Below, piece by piece: positions 7,700-16,007 of a stretch of DNA of 64,000 nucleotides. The position numbers and the translations under genes are program-made. The notes beneath the pieces are model-generated. The model saw only the letters and a list, made by a program, of their open reading frames with translations, searched no databases and had not been told where the DNA came from. Source of the stretch: Saccharopolyspora hirsuta (GTDB lineage: Bacteria > Actinomycetota > Actinomycetes > Mycobacteriales > Pseudonocardiaceae). Every line of letters starts with the position of its first letter. Within the stretch, counting starts at the first letter, position 1. The stretch lies in assembly GCF_008630535.1 (NCBI RefSeq), contig NZ_VWPH01000002.1, forward strand, positions 372,001 through 436,000. The letters are read 5' to 3'.

Positions 7700-8956
7700 G
7701 TGAGAGTTCGCCGCACTCGTCGCGCGGCGCTGCTGGGTGCGTCGCTGGTCTGCGCGTCCGCGCTGACCGCCTGCGCCCCGGCATCCAGCGCGAACACCGT
7801 GAACCTCTACAGCGCGCCCGAGGAGAACCTGCAGCAGAACGTGGACCGCTGCAACGCCGAGTCGGGCGGGCGGTACAACATCGTCTACCACAAGCTGCCG
7901 CGCGACGCCGACGGCCAGCGCGAGCAGATGGTGCGCCGGCTCGCCGCCGGTGACCGGGGCCTGGACATCCTGTACCTGGACGTCACCTGGGTCGCCGAGT
8001 TCGCCGAGGCGAAGTGGATCCGGGAGTGGACCGGGCAGGACAAGGCGGACGTGGAGCGCGGCACCCTGCAGGGCCCGCTGGAGACCGCGACCTGGAACGG
8101 CAAGCTCTACGCGGCGCCGAAGAACACCAACGTGCAGCTGCTCTGGTACCGCAAGGACCTGGTGCCCGAACCGCCGGAGACCTGGGAGGAGATGATCTCC
8201 ACCGCCCAGCGCCTCAAGCAGGAGGGCAAGCCGCACTGGATCTCCCTCACCGGTGCCCAGTACGAAGGCGTGTACGTGCACTTCAACACGCTGGTCGAGT
8301 CGGCGGGCGGGCGCGTCGTCTCCGACGACGGCCGCAGCGCCGTGGTCGACGAGGGCGCGGTGCGGGCGCTGCAGGCGCTGCGCGACCTCGGCACGGCGGG
8401 CGTGACCAGCGCGTCGATGAACAACGCCAAGGAGGACGACGCCCGGCAGGAGTTCGAGACCGGGCAGTCCGCGTTCGAGCTGAACTGGCCGTTCGTCTAC
8501 GCGTCGATGCAGGAGAAGGAGCCGGAGCTGGCGGCGAAGGTCGGCTGGGCGCGGATGCCCGGCCTGCAGCCGGGGGTGCCGAGCAAGTCCACCATCGGCG
8601 GCGCCAACTACGCGGTGAGCAGCTTCTCGACCAAGCCGGACCTGTCCTTCGAAGCGGCCAAGTGCCTGCGCAACCCGGAGAGCCAGAAGTTCTCCGCGCT
8701 CAACGACGGCGTGCCGCCGACGATCGAGTCCGTCTACGCCGACCCCGAGATCGCCGCCGAGTACCCGATGCGGGACACCATCCTGGAAGCCCTCAAGGAC
8801 CCGGGCGTGCGCCCGATCACCCCGGCCGCCCAGAACGTCTCCACGGTGCTGTCCAAGCTGCTGTCCCCGATCGGTGAGATCGACCCGCGGCCCACCGCGG
8901 AGCGGATGCGCACCGAGGTGCAGAACGCCTTGGAGTCCAAGGGAGTGATGCCCTGA
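7700..8956 (+). CDS. lpqY: Trehalose-type ABC importer, substrate-binding lipoprotein (LpqY-like)
   Basis: The 418-residue protein starts with a lipoprotein signal whose lipobox (LTAC) places the acylated cysteine near residue 27. The mature part is a family-1 sugar-binding fold. The segments LPRDADGQREQMVRRLAAGD, LDVTWVAEFAEA, NTNVQLLWYRKDLV and ELNWPFVYASM resemble mycobacterial LpqY, the trehalose receptor of LpqY-SugABC. GTG 7700 follows GGGAGG. The gene is translationally coupled to the first permease. In mycobacteria this importer recycles trehalose released during mycolate transfer. Whether the host here makes mycolates is unknown, so the role may be scavenging. Substrate identity is inferred from similarity and gene order. 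Confidence 0.82.
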   Translation: MRVRRTRRAALLGASLVCASALTACAPASSANTVNLYSAPEENLQQNVDRCNAESGGRYNIVYHKLPRDADGQREQMVRRLAAGDRGLDILYLDVTWVAEFAEAKWIREWTGQDKADVERGTLQGPLETATWNGKLYAAPKNTNVQLLWYRKDLVPEPPETWEEMISTAQRLKQEGKPHWISLTGAQYEGVYVHFNTLVESAGGRVVSDDGRSAVVDEGAVRALQALRDLGTAGVTSASMNNAKEDDARQEFETGQSAFELNWPFVYASMQEKEPELAAKVGWARMPGLQPGVPSKSTIGGANYAVSSFSTKPDLSFEAAKCLRNPESQKFSALNDGVPPTIESVYADPEIAAEYPMRDTILEALKDPGVRPITPAAQNVSTVLSKLLSPIGEIDPRPTAERMRTEVQNALESKGVMP

Positions 8957-9894
8957 TGGTGCAGCAGGAGAAAGCGGAGCCGGTGGCGGTTTCCCACGAT
9001 GCAGGGGCGATCAGCGAGGGCAAGAAGGCGGAGCGCAAGCTCGGCTGGCTCCTGTGCGCCCCGGCCGCGCTGGTGATGCTCGCCGTCACCGGCTACCCGA
9101 TCCTCTACGCGCTCTGGCTGTCGTTCCAGCGCTTCGACCTGAAGTACCCGGACCAGCGCGAGTTCGTCGGGCTGGACAACTACATCACCGTGCTGGGCAA
9201 CAGCTACTGGTGGACCGCGTTCTGGGTGACCGTGCTGGTCACCGCGGTGTCGGTGGTCATCGAGTTCGTGCTCGGCATGGGCCTGGCGCTGATCATGCAC
9301 CGGGCGCTGGTCGGCCGGGGCCTGGTCCGCACCGTCACCCTCATCCCGTACGGGATCGTCACCGTGGTGGCGGCCTTCAGCTGGCGCTACGCGTGGACGC
9401 CGGACACCGGCTACCTGGCCAACGCGATCACCCCGGACGGCGCGCCGCTGACCGAGCACGCCAGCGCGCTGGCCATCGTGGTCCTCGCCGAGGTCTGGAA
9501 GACCACCCCGTTCATGGCGCTGCTGCTGATGGCCGGGCTGGCGCTGGTGCCCGACGACCTGCTCAAGGCGGCGGCGATGGACGGCGCCGGGCCGTGGCAG
9601 CGGTTCGTCAAGGTGATGCTGCCGGTGATGAAACCGGCCATCCTGGTCGCCCTGCTGTTCCGCACCCTCGACGCGTTCCGCGTTTTCGACAACATCGTGG
9701 TGCTCACCTCGGGCGCGCAGGACACCTCGTCGGTGTCGGTGCTGGCCTACAACAACCTGATCAAGGGACTGAACCTGGGCATCGGCTCCACCATGTCGGT
9801 GCTGATCTTCATCGCGGTCGCGCTCATCGCGTGGATCTTCGTCAAGCTGTTCGGCACGGCCGCGCCCGGTAGCGACGACAAGGGGAGGCGCTGA
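8956..9894 (+). CDS. sugA: Sugar ABC transporter permease (SugA-like)
   Basis: At 312 residues it is a MalF-type inner-membrane permease. A ~30-residue cytoplasmic N-terminus is followed by six hydrophobic segments. The cytoplasmic coupling loop carries the EAA motif as [19 protein letters not shown] (about residues 207-225), which docks to the ATPase. The ATG overlaps the preceding TGA (ATGA), and its own stop overlaps the next start in the same way, so the operon is tightly coupled. It pairs with the following permease to form the channel for the substrate delivered by the LpqY-like lipoprotein. Confidence 0.9.
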   Translation: MVQQEKAEPVAVSHDAGAISEGKKAERKLGWLLCAPAALVMLAVTGYPILYALWLSFQRFDLKYPDQREFVGLDNYITVLGNSYWWTAFWVTVLVTAVSVVIEFVLGMGLALIMHRALVGRGLVRTVTLIPYGIVTVVAAFSWRYAWTPDTGYLANAITPDGAPLTEHASALAIVVLAEVWKTTPFMALLLMAGLALVPDDLLKAAAMDGAGPWQRFVKVMLPVMKPAILVALLFRTLDAFRVFDNIVVLTSGAQDTSSVSVLAYNNLIKGLNLGIGSTMSVLIFIAVALIAWIFVKLFGTAAPGSDDKGRR

Positions 9895-10739
9895 TGGCGG
9901 GCGTGGGCGGGGCGGAAACCCCCGCGCGGAAGGCCAAGTGGACGGTGCTCAACGTCATCGTCGTGGTCTACGCGCTGCTGCCGGTGCTGTGGATCCTGTC
10001 GCTGTCGTTCAAGACCCCGGAGACGTTGTCCGACGGCAACCTGATCCCGCGCGAGTGGACGCTGGAGAACTACGCGGCGATCTTCAGCACCTCCGAGTTC
10101 ACCCGCGCGCTGCTGAACTCCATCGGCATCGCGCTGATCGCCACCCTGATCGCGGTGGTGCTGGGCACCATGGCCGCCTACGCCATCGCCCGGCTGGAGT
10201 TCCCCGGCAAGCGGCTGCTGGTCGGGGTCTCGCTGCTGATCGCGATGTTCCCGCAGGTGTCGCTGGTGTCCCCGCTGTTCGAGATCGAGCGGGTGCTGGG
10301 GCTGTTCGACACCTGGCCGGGGCTGATCCTGCCCTACATCACCTTCTCGCTGCCGCTGTCGATCTACACGCTGTCGGCGTTCTTCCGGGAGATCCCCTGG
10401 GAGCTGGAGAAGGCCGCCAAGATGGACGGCGCCACGCCGGGGCAGGCGTTCGCGAAGGTGATCGCGCCGCTGGCCGCGCCGGGCGTGTTCACCACCGCGA
10501 TCCTGGTGTTCATCTTCTGCTGGAACGACTTCCTGTTCGCGATCTCGCTGACCTCCACGGAGAACTCCCGGACGGTGCCGGTGGCGCTGCAGTTCTTCAC
10601 CGGCAGCTCGCAGTTCGAGGACCCGACGGGGTCGATCTCCGCCGCGGCGGTGGTGATCACCGTGCCGATCATCGTGTTCGTGCTGTTCTTCCAGCGACGC
10701 ATCGTGTCCGGACTGACCTCCGGCGCAGTGAAGGGGTAA
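9894..10739 (+). CDS. sugB: Sugar ABC transporter permease (SugB-like)
   Basis: This is the MalG-type permease of the operon (281 residues, about six membrane segments). The EAA coupling loop reads [20 protein letters not shown] (about residues 179-198). [10 protein letters not shown] after the first helix and the C-terminal [16 protein letters not shown] are typical of MalG-like partners. It overlaps the stop of sugA by one base and is followed after 4 nt by the ATPase gene. With SugA it should form the heterodimeric pore. Confidence 0.9.
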   Translation: MAGVGGAETPARKAKWTVLNVIVVVYALLPVLWILSLSFKTPETLSDGNLIPREWTLENYAAIFSTSEFTRALLNSIGIALIATLIAVVLGTMAAYAIARLEFPGKRLLVGVSLLIAMFPQVSLVSPLFEIERVLGLFDTWPGLILPYITFSLPLSIYTLSAFFREIPWELEKAAKMDGATPGQAFAKVIAPLAAPGVFTTAILVFIFCWNDFLFAISLTSTENSRTVPVALQFFTGSSQFEDPTGSISAAAVVITVPIIVFVLFFQRRIVSGLTSGAVKG

Positions 10740-10743
10740 GCAA

Positions 10744-11916
10744 GTGGCCGAGATCGTGCTGGACAAGGTGACCAAGCGCTATCCGGACGGGGCGCTGGCG
10801 GTCGACGAGGTGGACCTGGAGATCGCGGACGGCGAGTTCGTGATCCTGGTCGGCCCGTCCGGCTGCGGGAAGTCCACCACGCTGAACATGATCGCCGGGC
10901 TGGAGGACATCAGCGCGGGCGAGCTGCGCATCGGCGGGGAGCGGATGAACGAGCGCGCGCCGAAGGACCGCGACATCGCGATGGTGTTCCAGTCCTACGC
11001 GCTGTACCCGCACATGACGGTGTTCGAGAACATGGCGTTCCCGCTGCGGCTGGCCAAGGTCGACGCGGCGACGGTGCGCGCGAAGGTCCAGGAGGCGGCC
11101 AAGATCCTCGACCTGACCCAGCACCTGGAGCGCAAGCCCGCCAACCTCTCCGGCGGGCAGCGCCAGCGGGTCGCGATGGGGCGGGCGATCGTGCGCAGCC
11201 CCAAGGCGTTCCTGATGGACGAGCCGCTGTCCAATTTGGACGCCAAGCTGCGGGTGCAGATGCGGACCTCGGTGTCGAAGCTGCAGAAGCGGCTGGGCAC
11301 CACCACGGTCTACGTCACGCACGACCAGACCGAGGCGATGACCCTGGGCGACCGCGTGGTGGTCCTGCGCGGCGGCGTGGTGCAGCAGGTGGGTGCGCCG
11401 CAGCACCTCTACGAGCACCCGGCGAACCTGTTCGTGGCGGGCTTCATCGGCTCCCCGGCGATGAACTTCGTCCCGGTCGAGGCCGCCGACGGCGTGCTGC
11501 GCAGCGCGCTCGGCGACGTGCCGCTCAACGACCGCCTCCGCCGTGCGCTGGAGTCCGCGGACGCCCCGCGCGAACTGGTCCTCGGCATCCGCCCGGAGCA
11601 CTTCGAGGACGCCGCGCTGCTCGACGACGCGGCCCGCGCGGCGGGCGCGACGTTCCGCGGCGAGGTGGACGTGGTGGAGGAGATGGGCTCGGACAAGTAC
11701 GTCTACTTCACGCTGCACGGCGGGCGGGCCAGCACGGCGGAGCTGGACGAGCTGGCCGCCGACAGCGGCAGCAGCGAGATCCCGACCGACGAGGGCCAGG
11801 TCGTCACCCGGCTCTCGGTCCAGTCCGCGGCCCGCGAGAACCAGCCCCTGGAGGTCTGGTTCGACCCGGACAAGATCCACCTCTTCAACCCGACCACCGG
11901 CGCCACCCTCACCTGA
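10744..11916 (+). CDS. sugC: Sugar ABC transporter ATPase (SugC-like)
   Basis: The 390-residue ATPase of the MalK/UgpC type has Walker A GPSGCGKST (about 37-45), Q-loop VFQSYALYPHMT, signature LSGGQRQRVAMGRA (about 135-148), Walker B AFLMDEPLSNLDA and the switch histidine in YVTHDQTEAM. The C-terminal ~150 residues (from about 240) form the regulatory OB/TOBE domains, with LGIRPEHFED characteristic of MalK-like proteins. The GTG start lies 4 nt after sugB. It energises import of the LpqY-bound sugar. A strong bidirectional hairpin ends the operon. Confidence 0.92.
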   Translation: MAEIVLDKVTKRYPDGALAVDEVDLEIADGEFVILVGPSGCGKSTTLNMIAGLEDISAGELRIGGERMNERAPKDRDIAMVFQSYALYPHMTVFENMAFPLRLAKVDAATVRAKVQEAAKILDLTQHLERKPANLSGGQRQRVAMGRAIVRSPKAFLMDEPLSNLDAKLRVQMRTSVSKLQKRLGTTTVYVTHDQTEAMTLGDRVVVLRGGVVQQVGAPQHLYEHPANLFVAGFIGSPAMNFVPVEAADGVLRSALGDVPLNDRLRRALESADAPRELVLGIRPEHFEDAALLDDAARAAGATFRGEVDVVEEMGSDKYVYFTLHGGRASTAELDELAADSGSSEIPTDEGQVVTRLSVQSAARENQPLEVWFDPDKIHLFNPTTGATLT

Positions 11917-11922
11917 TCGCCG

Positions 11923-11953
11923 ACGGGCGCCCCGCCCCCGTCGGGGCGCCCGT
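11923..11953. terminator. Bidirectional terminator-like hairpin
   Basis: A perfect 12-bp G+C stem (11923-11934 with 11942-11953) with a 7-nt loop sits between the convergent sugC and CAP-domain genes and touches the stop codon of the latter. It could end both transcripts. Confidence 0.75.
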
Positions 11954-12426
11954 CACCCGCCCGGTGGGCGGCCGAGGTTCTGGGTCCAGTAGTCGCCGTA
12001 GCGGCTGCCCGGCACGTTCGCGTGACCGATGCCGAGGTCGGTGAACTTGCAGTTGAGGATGTTGTCGCGGTGCGCGGTGGTGTCCATCCACTTCCGGAAG
12101 ACGACCTCGATCGAGGGGTAGCCCGCGGCGATGTTCTCGCCGATGTAGTCGCCCGGGTAGCCCGCGGCCCTGGTGCGGCCCGCGGGATCGCTGCCGTTGC
12201 TGCCCGTGTGGTCGTAGAAGTTCCGGTGCGCCATGTCCGCGCTGTGCCCGGCAGCGGCCTCGCTCAGGTCCGCGTTCAGGCGCAGCGGCGGGCACCCCGC
12301 GGCAGCGCGGGCGTCGTTGGTCAGGTCCAGCAGCTGCTGGTCGACCGGCGGCGTCTTCGCCGCCAGGAGCAGCGGCCCGGCGCTGAACAGCGCCAGAACC
12401 GCAGCCGTTGCGCGCAAAGCCGACAT
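11953..12426 (-). CDS. Secreted CAP/SCP-domain protein
   Basis: The 157-residue protein has a short signal-type N-terminus (hydrophobic residues about 7-22, ending LLLAA). A CAP (SCP/PR-1) domain covers the remainder: LLDLTNDARAAAGCPPL, then HSADMAHRNFYDH, the diagnostic GENIAAGYPS, and WMDTTAHRDNILN with the second family histidine. Two cysteines (in GCPPL and NCKF) may form a disulfide. Bacterial CAP proteins are extracellular; some bind ligands and few have a known activity. It is convergent with the trehalose operon. Confidence 0.88.
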   Translation of the reverse strand: MSALRATAAVLALFSAGPLLLAAKTPPVDQQLLDLTNDARAAAGCPPLRLNADLSEAAAGHSADMAHRNFYDHTGSNGSDPAGRTRAAGYPGDYIGENIAAGYPSIEVVFRKWMDTTAHRDNILNCKFTDLGIGHANVPGSRYGDYWTQNLGRPPGG

Positions 12427-12559
12427 CCGCGACCACCCCCGCCGTTGGAAAGCCTTGCCCGGTGGGAGTTATAACCGCGCCGCGACCGCGCTGCGCGGCC
12501 GCGTCGCTGAACTCGGCTACCGCGCGTGGGGGCGGATTCAGGCCACAGTGGACAACTGA

Positions 12560-12655
12560 TCAAGCCTGGTTGGAGATCAGCACGAAGAGGGTGAAGATCC
12601 ATCCCACGAGCAGGGCCACGAGGATGGTGAGCTTGTTGGTCATCAAGCGAGTCAT
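12560..12655 (-). CDS. 31-residue single-pass membrane peptide
   Basis: The reading frame encodes MTRLMTNKLTILVALLVGWI followed by FTLFVLISNQA. It has a short basic head, one uninterrupted ~19-residue hydrophobic helix and a short polar tail. An excellent ribosome site (AGGAGG on the reverse strand) lies 7 nt before the ATG, which is the main reason to call it real. The function is unknown. Single-helix proteins of this kind often regulate a larger membrane complex or are type I toxin peptides; nothing here decides. Neighbours are another small gene and the CAP gene. Confidence 0.6.
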   Translation of the reverse strand: MTRLMTNKLTILVALLVGWIFTLFVLISNQA

Positions 12656-12736
12656 GGCGGTGCCTCCTGCGTGAACAACGAAGATCTGCGAGAGATTCGT
12701 CCTCACGATGTGGCCCGCGGTCGATCCCGGCAGGCG

Positions 12737-12925
12737 TCAGCGCACGGCGGCGCGCGGCGCGGCGGGAACCGCGTCCCACATCGCGCCGGGTTTTCGCTGC
12801 ACCCACGAGGTGTGCCGGAACAACTGCTCCGCGATCTGCCGGCGCGACACCGGACTTCGCCGCGGTCGCGGCGAGGCGAGCTGCCGATGCTCGGCCGGAC
12901 CTCGGTGCTGCAGCATCCGGTGCAT
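12737..12925 (-). CDS. Small basic protein (62 aa), unknown
   Basis: The reading frame starts at an ATG with a perfect AGGAGG five bases upstream. The 62 residues are Arg-rich with no cysteine, a helical central part (SRRQIAEQLFRHTSWVQRK) and no hydrophobic segment. I recognise no family. The strong ribosome site and the short distance to the next small gene on the same strand (about 80 nt) argue for expression. The GC-rich, low-complexity composition argues for caution, since random frames look similar in this genome. Confidence 0.4.
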   Translation of the reverse strand: MHRMLQHRGPAEHRQLASPRPRRSPVSRRQIAEQLFRHTSWVQRKPGAMWDAVPAAPRAAVR

Positions 12926-13065
12926 GACAACCTCCTCACGCGCGGACACCACCCGAACGCGGCGGGCGGTGGAGAACGGCAGGTGGTGCGTCCGGAAGAA
13001 CACCGGGCGCGAAGTGACCCCGCTCAGCGTATCGTCCGAGATCCGGACTTCGTTACCGAGTGCCA

Positions 13066-14145
13066 TCACAGCCACTTGTTCCGCCGGAAGATCTTGAACA
13101 GCACCACGCAGGCGACCAGCATCACCACGAGGACGCCCGGGTAGCCGAAGGTCCAGCTCAGCTCCGGCATGCTGGTGAAGTTCATGCCGTAGATCCCGGC
13201 GATCATGGTCGGCGTCGAGATGATCGCGACCCACGCGGAGATCTTGCGCATGTCGGTGTTCTGCTGGAGCGTGATCTTGGCCAGCGTCGCGTCCACCAGC
13301 GTGGTCAGCAGCTCGTCGAAGGACCCCACCAGCTCCGAGACCTTCGCCAGGTGGTCCTCGACGTTGCGGAAGTAGGACCGCACCTCGTCGGCGACCATCG
13401 GCGTGTAGCCCTCGGCCAGCCGCTGCATCGGCTTGGTCAGCGGCAGCACCGCCCGGCGCAGCTCCAGCACCTCGCGCTTCATCAGGTAGATCTGCTCAGC
13501 GTCGATCTTGGTGCGCGGTTCGAAGACCTCGGCCTCGATCTCGTCGATGTCGTCCTGGATGGCCTCGGTGACCTCCAGGTAGGTGTCCACCACGTGGTCG
13601 GCGACGCCGTGCAGCACCGCGGACGGGCCCAGCGCCAGCTGCTCCGGGTCGGCCTCCAGCTGGCTGCGCACCTGGGCGAGCCCGGCGTGCTTGCCGTGCC
13701 GGACGGTGATCACGAAGTCCCGGCCGAGGAACACCATCAGCTCGCCGGTGTCGACGATCTCGCTGGTCGCCGACCGGCGCTCGGACGACAGGTAGCGGAC
13801 CGTCTTGAGCACCATGAACAGCGTGTTGTCGTAGCGCTCCAGCTTCGGCCGCTGGTGGGCGTGCACGGCGTCCTCGACCGCCAGCTCGTGCAGCCCGAAG
13901 GTGTCCGCGAGCCCGTTGATCTGCTGCTCGGTGGGCTCGTGCAGCCCGATCCAGACGAACCCGGTGCCGCGGCGGCGCACCTCGTCGACGGCGTCGGAGT
14001 GGTTCCAGGTGCCCTCGACCCGGTGCCCGTCGACGTAGATGGCGCAGTCCACCACGTAGTCGGACGTCGGCGCGGGCGCGCGCGGGGTGGTGCGGGGCGC
14101 GCGGTTGTTTCGGTTGCGCAGGCCGAGCGAGGGGAGGTTGGGCAC
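13066..14145 (-). CDS. corA: CorA-family magnesium/cobalt transporter
   Basis: At 359 residues it has the standard CorA architecture. A cytoplasmic alpha/beta N-terminal domain begins near residue 30 (YVVDCAIYVDGHRVEG) and is followed by the long stalk helices. Two C-terminal membrane helices come next, the first preceding the selectivity motif YGMNF (GMN; next loop MPEL) and the second ending FKIFRRNKWL. The ring of basic residues at the extreme C-terminus is typical. It should be a homopentameric Mg2+/Co2+ channel. GTG 14145 is chosen because GGAGG lies 6 nt upstream; a longer frame to 14310 has only low-complexity Arg/Pro sequence. No magnesium riboswitch is evident upstream. Confidence 0.92.
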   Translation of the reverse strand: MPNLPSLGLRNRNNRAPRTTPRAPAPTSDYVVDCAIYVDGHRVEGTWNHSDAVDEVRRRGTGFVWIGLHEPTEQQINGLADTFGLHELAVEDAVHAHQRPKLERYDNTLFMVLKTVRYLSSERRSATSEIVDTGELMVFLGRDFVITVRHGKHAGLAQVRSQLEADPEQLALGPSAVLHGVADHVVDTYLEVTEAIQDDIDEIEAEVFEPRTKIDAEQIYLMKREVLELRRAVLPLTKPMQRLAEGYTPMVADEVRSYFRNVEDHLAKVSELVGSFDELLTTLVDATLAKITLQQNTDMRKISAWVAIISTPTMIAGIYGMNFTSMPELSWTFGYPGVLVVMLVACVVLFKIFRRNKWL

Positions 14146-14582
14146 GGCTGCCTCCAGGAGTCCGGGCGCGGTCCACCCGGGATCATCCGGGGGACGCGGG
14201 CGCTGAGCGGGAGTCTCGCTGTTCGCGCATCCCGGCCGGGCCCGGAGCGGGGCGCGGACCCGCGCTACTGGCGGACGGTCCCTCCGGCGGGGATGCGGTT
14301 GGTACTGCACGGAAGAGCGCTGTCGGCGCTATTGCCCACGATCCCTCACCTCCTGCGGTCATCCACCGATGCGGTGGTCCTCGCGTCAGCCAACCGGCAA
14401 CGATACTCCGTCCGGGCACCGGTGCGGCAACCGCTCTCGCGGAACGTCACAGCGCGCACCCGATCGCTGGCGGAAACGGGTGAATTGGGCGGTGTGGGCG
14501 ATTGTCGCGCGACTTCGGCGGCCGGTTCGGTCAACTCGGTCACCGGGGTGCGAATGCGGGTAACCCGGACGAATTCCGGCGA
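14146..14582. other. 437-nt region without a convincing gene
   Basis: This lies between the CorA start and the end of the Nudix gene, both on the reverse strand, and must hold the corA promoter. Short frames exist on both strands, but none has a ribosome site and a natural-looking product. I see no clear riboswitch, repeat or long hairpin. Confidence 0.5.
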
Positions 14583-15011
14583 TCACTCGTTGCGGGGTAA
14601 ACAATCCCAGGACCGCAGGCAGTCCGCCAAACCCTCCGTCAGGGCGCCCTCGGCGTCGAGTGTGGCGAAAGTCGCACTGTCCGCCCAGATCGCATCGGCG
14701 GCGTCATCACCAGCGCAAAGGGTCCACTCGTTCGTCCGGCAGGAGTAGTCGAGGATCTCGTAGGTGCCCTTCGGCGCGGGCCGCAGAACCCGCCCGACGA
14801 GCTCGCCGACGGTGACGGAGAGTCCCGTTTCCTCTCGAACTTCGCGTCGTACCGCCGAATGGTCGGTCTCGCCGTGCTCCACCCGGCCGCCGGGCAGCGA
14901 CCACTTCCCGGAACCCGGCTCATGTGCGCGTTTGACCAGCAGCAACCGGCCGCGCGGGTCGTGGATCACCGCTCCGACGCAGCGAATCGCGGGGTTCTCC
15001 GATACGATCAT
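14583..15011 (-). CDS. Nudix hydrolase
   Basis: The protein is 142 residues from ATG 15011. The Nudix box is complete: GGRVEHGETDHSAVRREVRE followed by ETGL (about residues 40-64), which fits GX5EX7REUXEEXGU. The N-terminal strands (RCVGAVIHDPRGRLLLVKRA) and PGSGKWSLPGG are typical of small MutT/ADP-sugar-type enzymes. It hydrolyses a nucleoside diphosphate linked to another moiety; the substrate cannot be inferred. No Shine-Dalgarno is obvious, but TACCCT lies 8 nt before the ATG, consistent with a leaderless transcript. The frame remains open upstream to 15113. Confidence 0.85.
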   Translation of the reverse strand: MIVSENPAIRCVGAVIHDPRGRLLLVKRAHEPGSGKWSLPGGRVEHGETDHSAVRREVREETGLSVTVGELVGRVLRPAPKGTYEILDYSCRTNEWTLCAGDDAADAIWADSATFATLDAEGALTEGLADCLRSWDCLPRNE

Positions 15012-15157
15012 CGACACGGAGGGTAGTTGATCCGAGCCTGCTCGGAAACGACTGACCCAAGTGCGGTACAAAGCTGCCGTAAAGCGGCGAAGTGCGGTAC
15101 AACGGATCAGCAAACGCCTGCGCTACTCAAGGGCATTTTCGGACGGGGTGCGTGACA

Positions 15158-15319
15158 GTGAACATGAAGAAAATCCTCACGTGGGCCGGAGTTGCTTTCC
15201 TCCTGTACTTCTTGTTCGCCGCGCCGGCGCAAGCCAGCGGCGTGGTGAACGGCATCCTGGACAGCCTGAAGGGCGCAGCCGAGGCCGTCATCACCTTCAT
15301 GCAGAACCTCTTCACGTAA
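15158..15319 (+). CDS. 53-residue signal-peptide or membrane-anchored amphipathic peptide
   Basis: The peptide begins basic (NMKK), then has a hydrophobic core (about residues 9-22, ILTWAGVAFLLYFLFAAP) ending in AQASG, which fits a signal peptidase I site. The remaining ~27 residues alternate hydrophobic and polar positions and would form an amphipathic helix ending MQNLFT. GTG 15158 is used; GTG 15152 and ATG 15164 are alternatives. The gene ends 25 nt before a PH-domain membrane protein and is probably co-transcribed. It may be a secreted amphipathic peptide or a small membrane partner of its neighbour. I do not know a characterised homologue. Confidence 0.65.
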   Translation: MNMKKILTWAGVAFLLYFLFAAPAQASGVVNGILDSLKGAAEAVITFMQNLFT

Positions 15320-15344
15320 GCGCGAGCCGCGGGAGGCGGGTGCC

Positions 15345-15917
15345 TTGTTCGCTCCGAGGGATCCCGACGAGTACCTGCTGGACACCGAACGCAGGGTGAT
15401 CCGCGTGCGGCGCCACTGGGCGTGCTTGCTGTGGGACCTCTTCGAAGCGGTCGGTCTGCTCGTCGGCCTGGTGATGGTGTCCTACCTGCTGCCGGAGGGG
15501 AACGCCTGGCTGGTCCAGAACGTCCTCTGGTACGCCGGTCTGATCGTGCTGGTGCGCTTCACCTATCAGGTGCTCGACTGGTACGTGGAACGCATCGTGG
15601 TCACCGACAAGCGGTTCCTGCTGACCTCCGGCATCTTCACCACCAACGTGGCGATGATGCCGATCACCAAGGTCACCGACCTGACCTTCGCGCGCACCCT
15701 GATGGGCCGGATCTTCGGGTACGGCACCCTGGTCGTGGAGTCGGCGGGTCAGATCCAGGCGCTCAACCGCATCGAGTACGTGCCGAACCCGACCGAGGTC
15801 GAGGACGCCATCTCCGGCCTGGTCTTCGGCGACAAGAAGGGTCAGCAGCAGGACCGCTTCTCGATGCTCAAGGCGCGCCGCGCCGCAGTCGGCAAGCGCA
15901 AGGCCGCGAAGCTCTGA
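15345..15917 (+). CDS. Bacterial PH (bPH2/YdbS-like) domain membrane protein
   Basis: The 190-residue protein has a TTG start preceded by GGAGG (15332-15336). After a short cytoplasmic head (DTERRVIRVRRHW) come two membrane helices (about residues 27-47 and 56-75). A bacterial PH-like domain follows: IVVTDKRFLLTSGIFTTNV, then MMPITKVTDLTFAR, FGYGTLVVESAG and NRIEYVPNPTEVEDAI. The TDxR and FGYGTL signatures are standard for the family. The tail is basic. Such proteins are widespread and uncharacterised in actinobacteria. The upstream 53-aa peptide may be a partner. A strong hairpin follows the stop. Confidence 0.88.
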   Translation: MFAPRDPDEYLLDTERRVIRVRRHWACLLWDLFEAVGLLVGLVMVSYLLPEGNAWLVQNVLWYAGLIVLVRFTYQVLDWYVERIVVTDKRFLLTSGIFTTNVAMMPITKVTDLTFARTLMGRIFGYGTLVVESAGQIQALNRIEYVPNPTEVEDAISGLVFGDKKGQQQDRFSMLKARRAAVGKRKAAKL

Positions 15918-15922
15918 GCGGA

Positions 15923-15959
15923 GATCGGCCCGGCGGGTGGTTCGCCCGCCGGGCCGATC
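15923..15959. terminator. Strong terminator-like hairpin
   Basis: A perfect 15-bp stem (15923-15937 with 15945-15959) with a 7-nt loop follows the PH-domain gene by 5 nt. It has no T-tract, as is common for actinobacterial hairpin terminators. Confidence 0.75.
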
Positions 15960-16007
15960 GCTGCTCGGACAGCGGTCGAACCGGTTCGCGGGGCATAGGT
16001 CACACTG

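Noticed and set aside
13066..14310. N-terminal extension of CorA to 14310
   Set aside because: The extra 55 residues are low-complexity and non-homologous in appearance; GTG 14145 has a good ribosome site.
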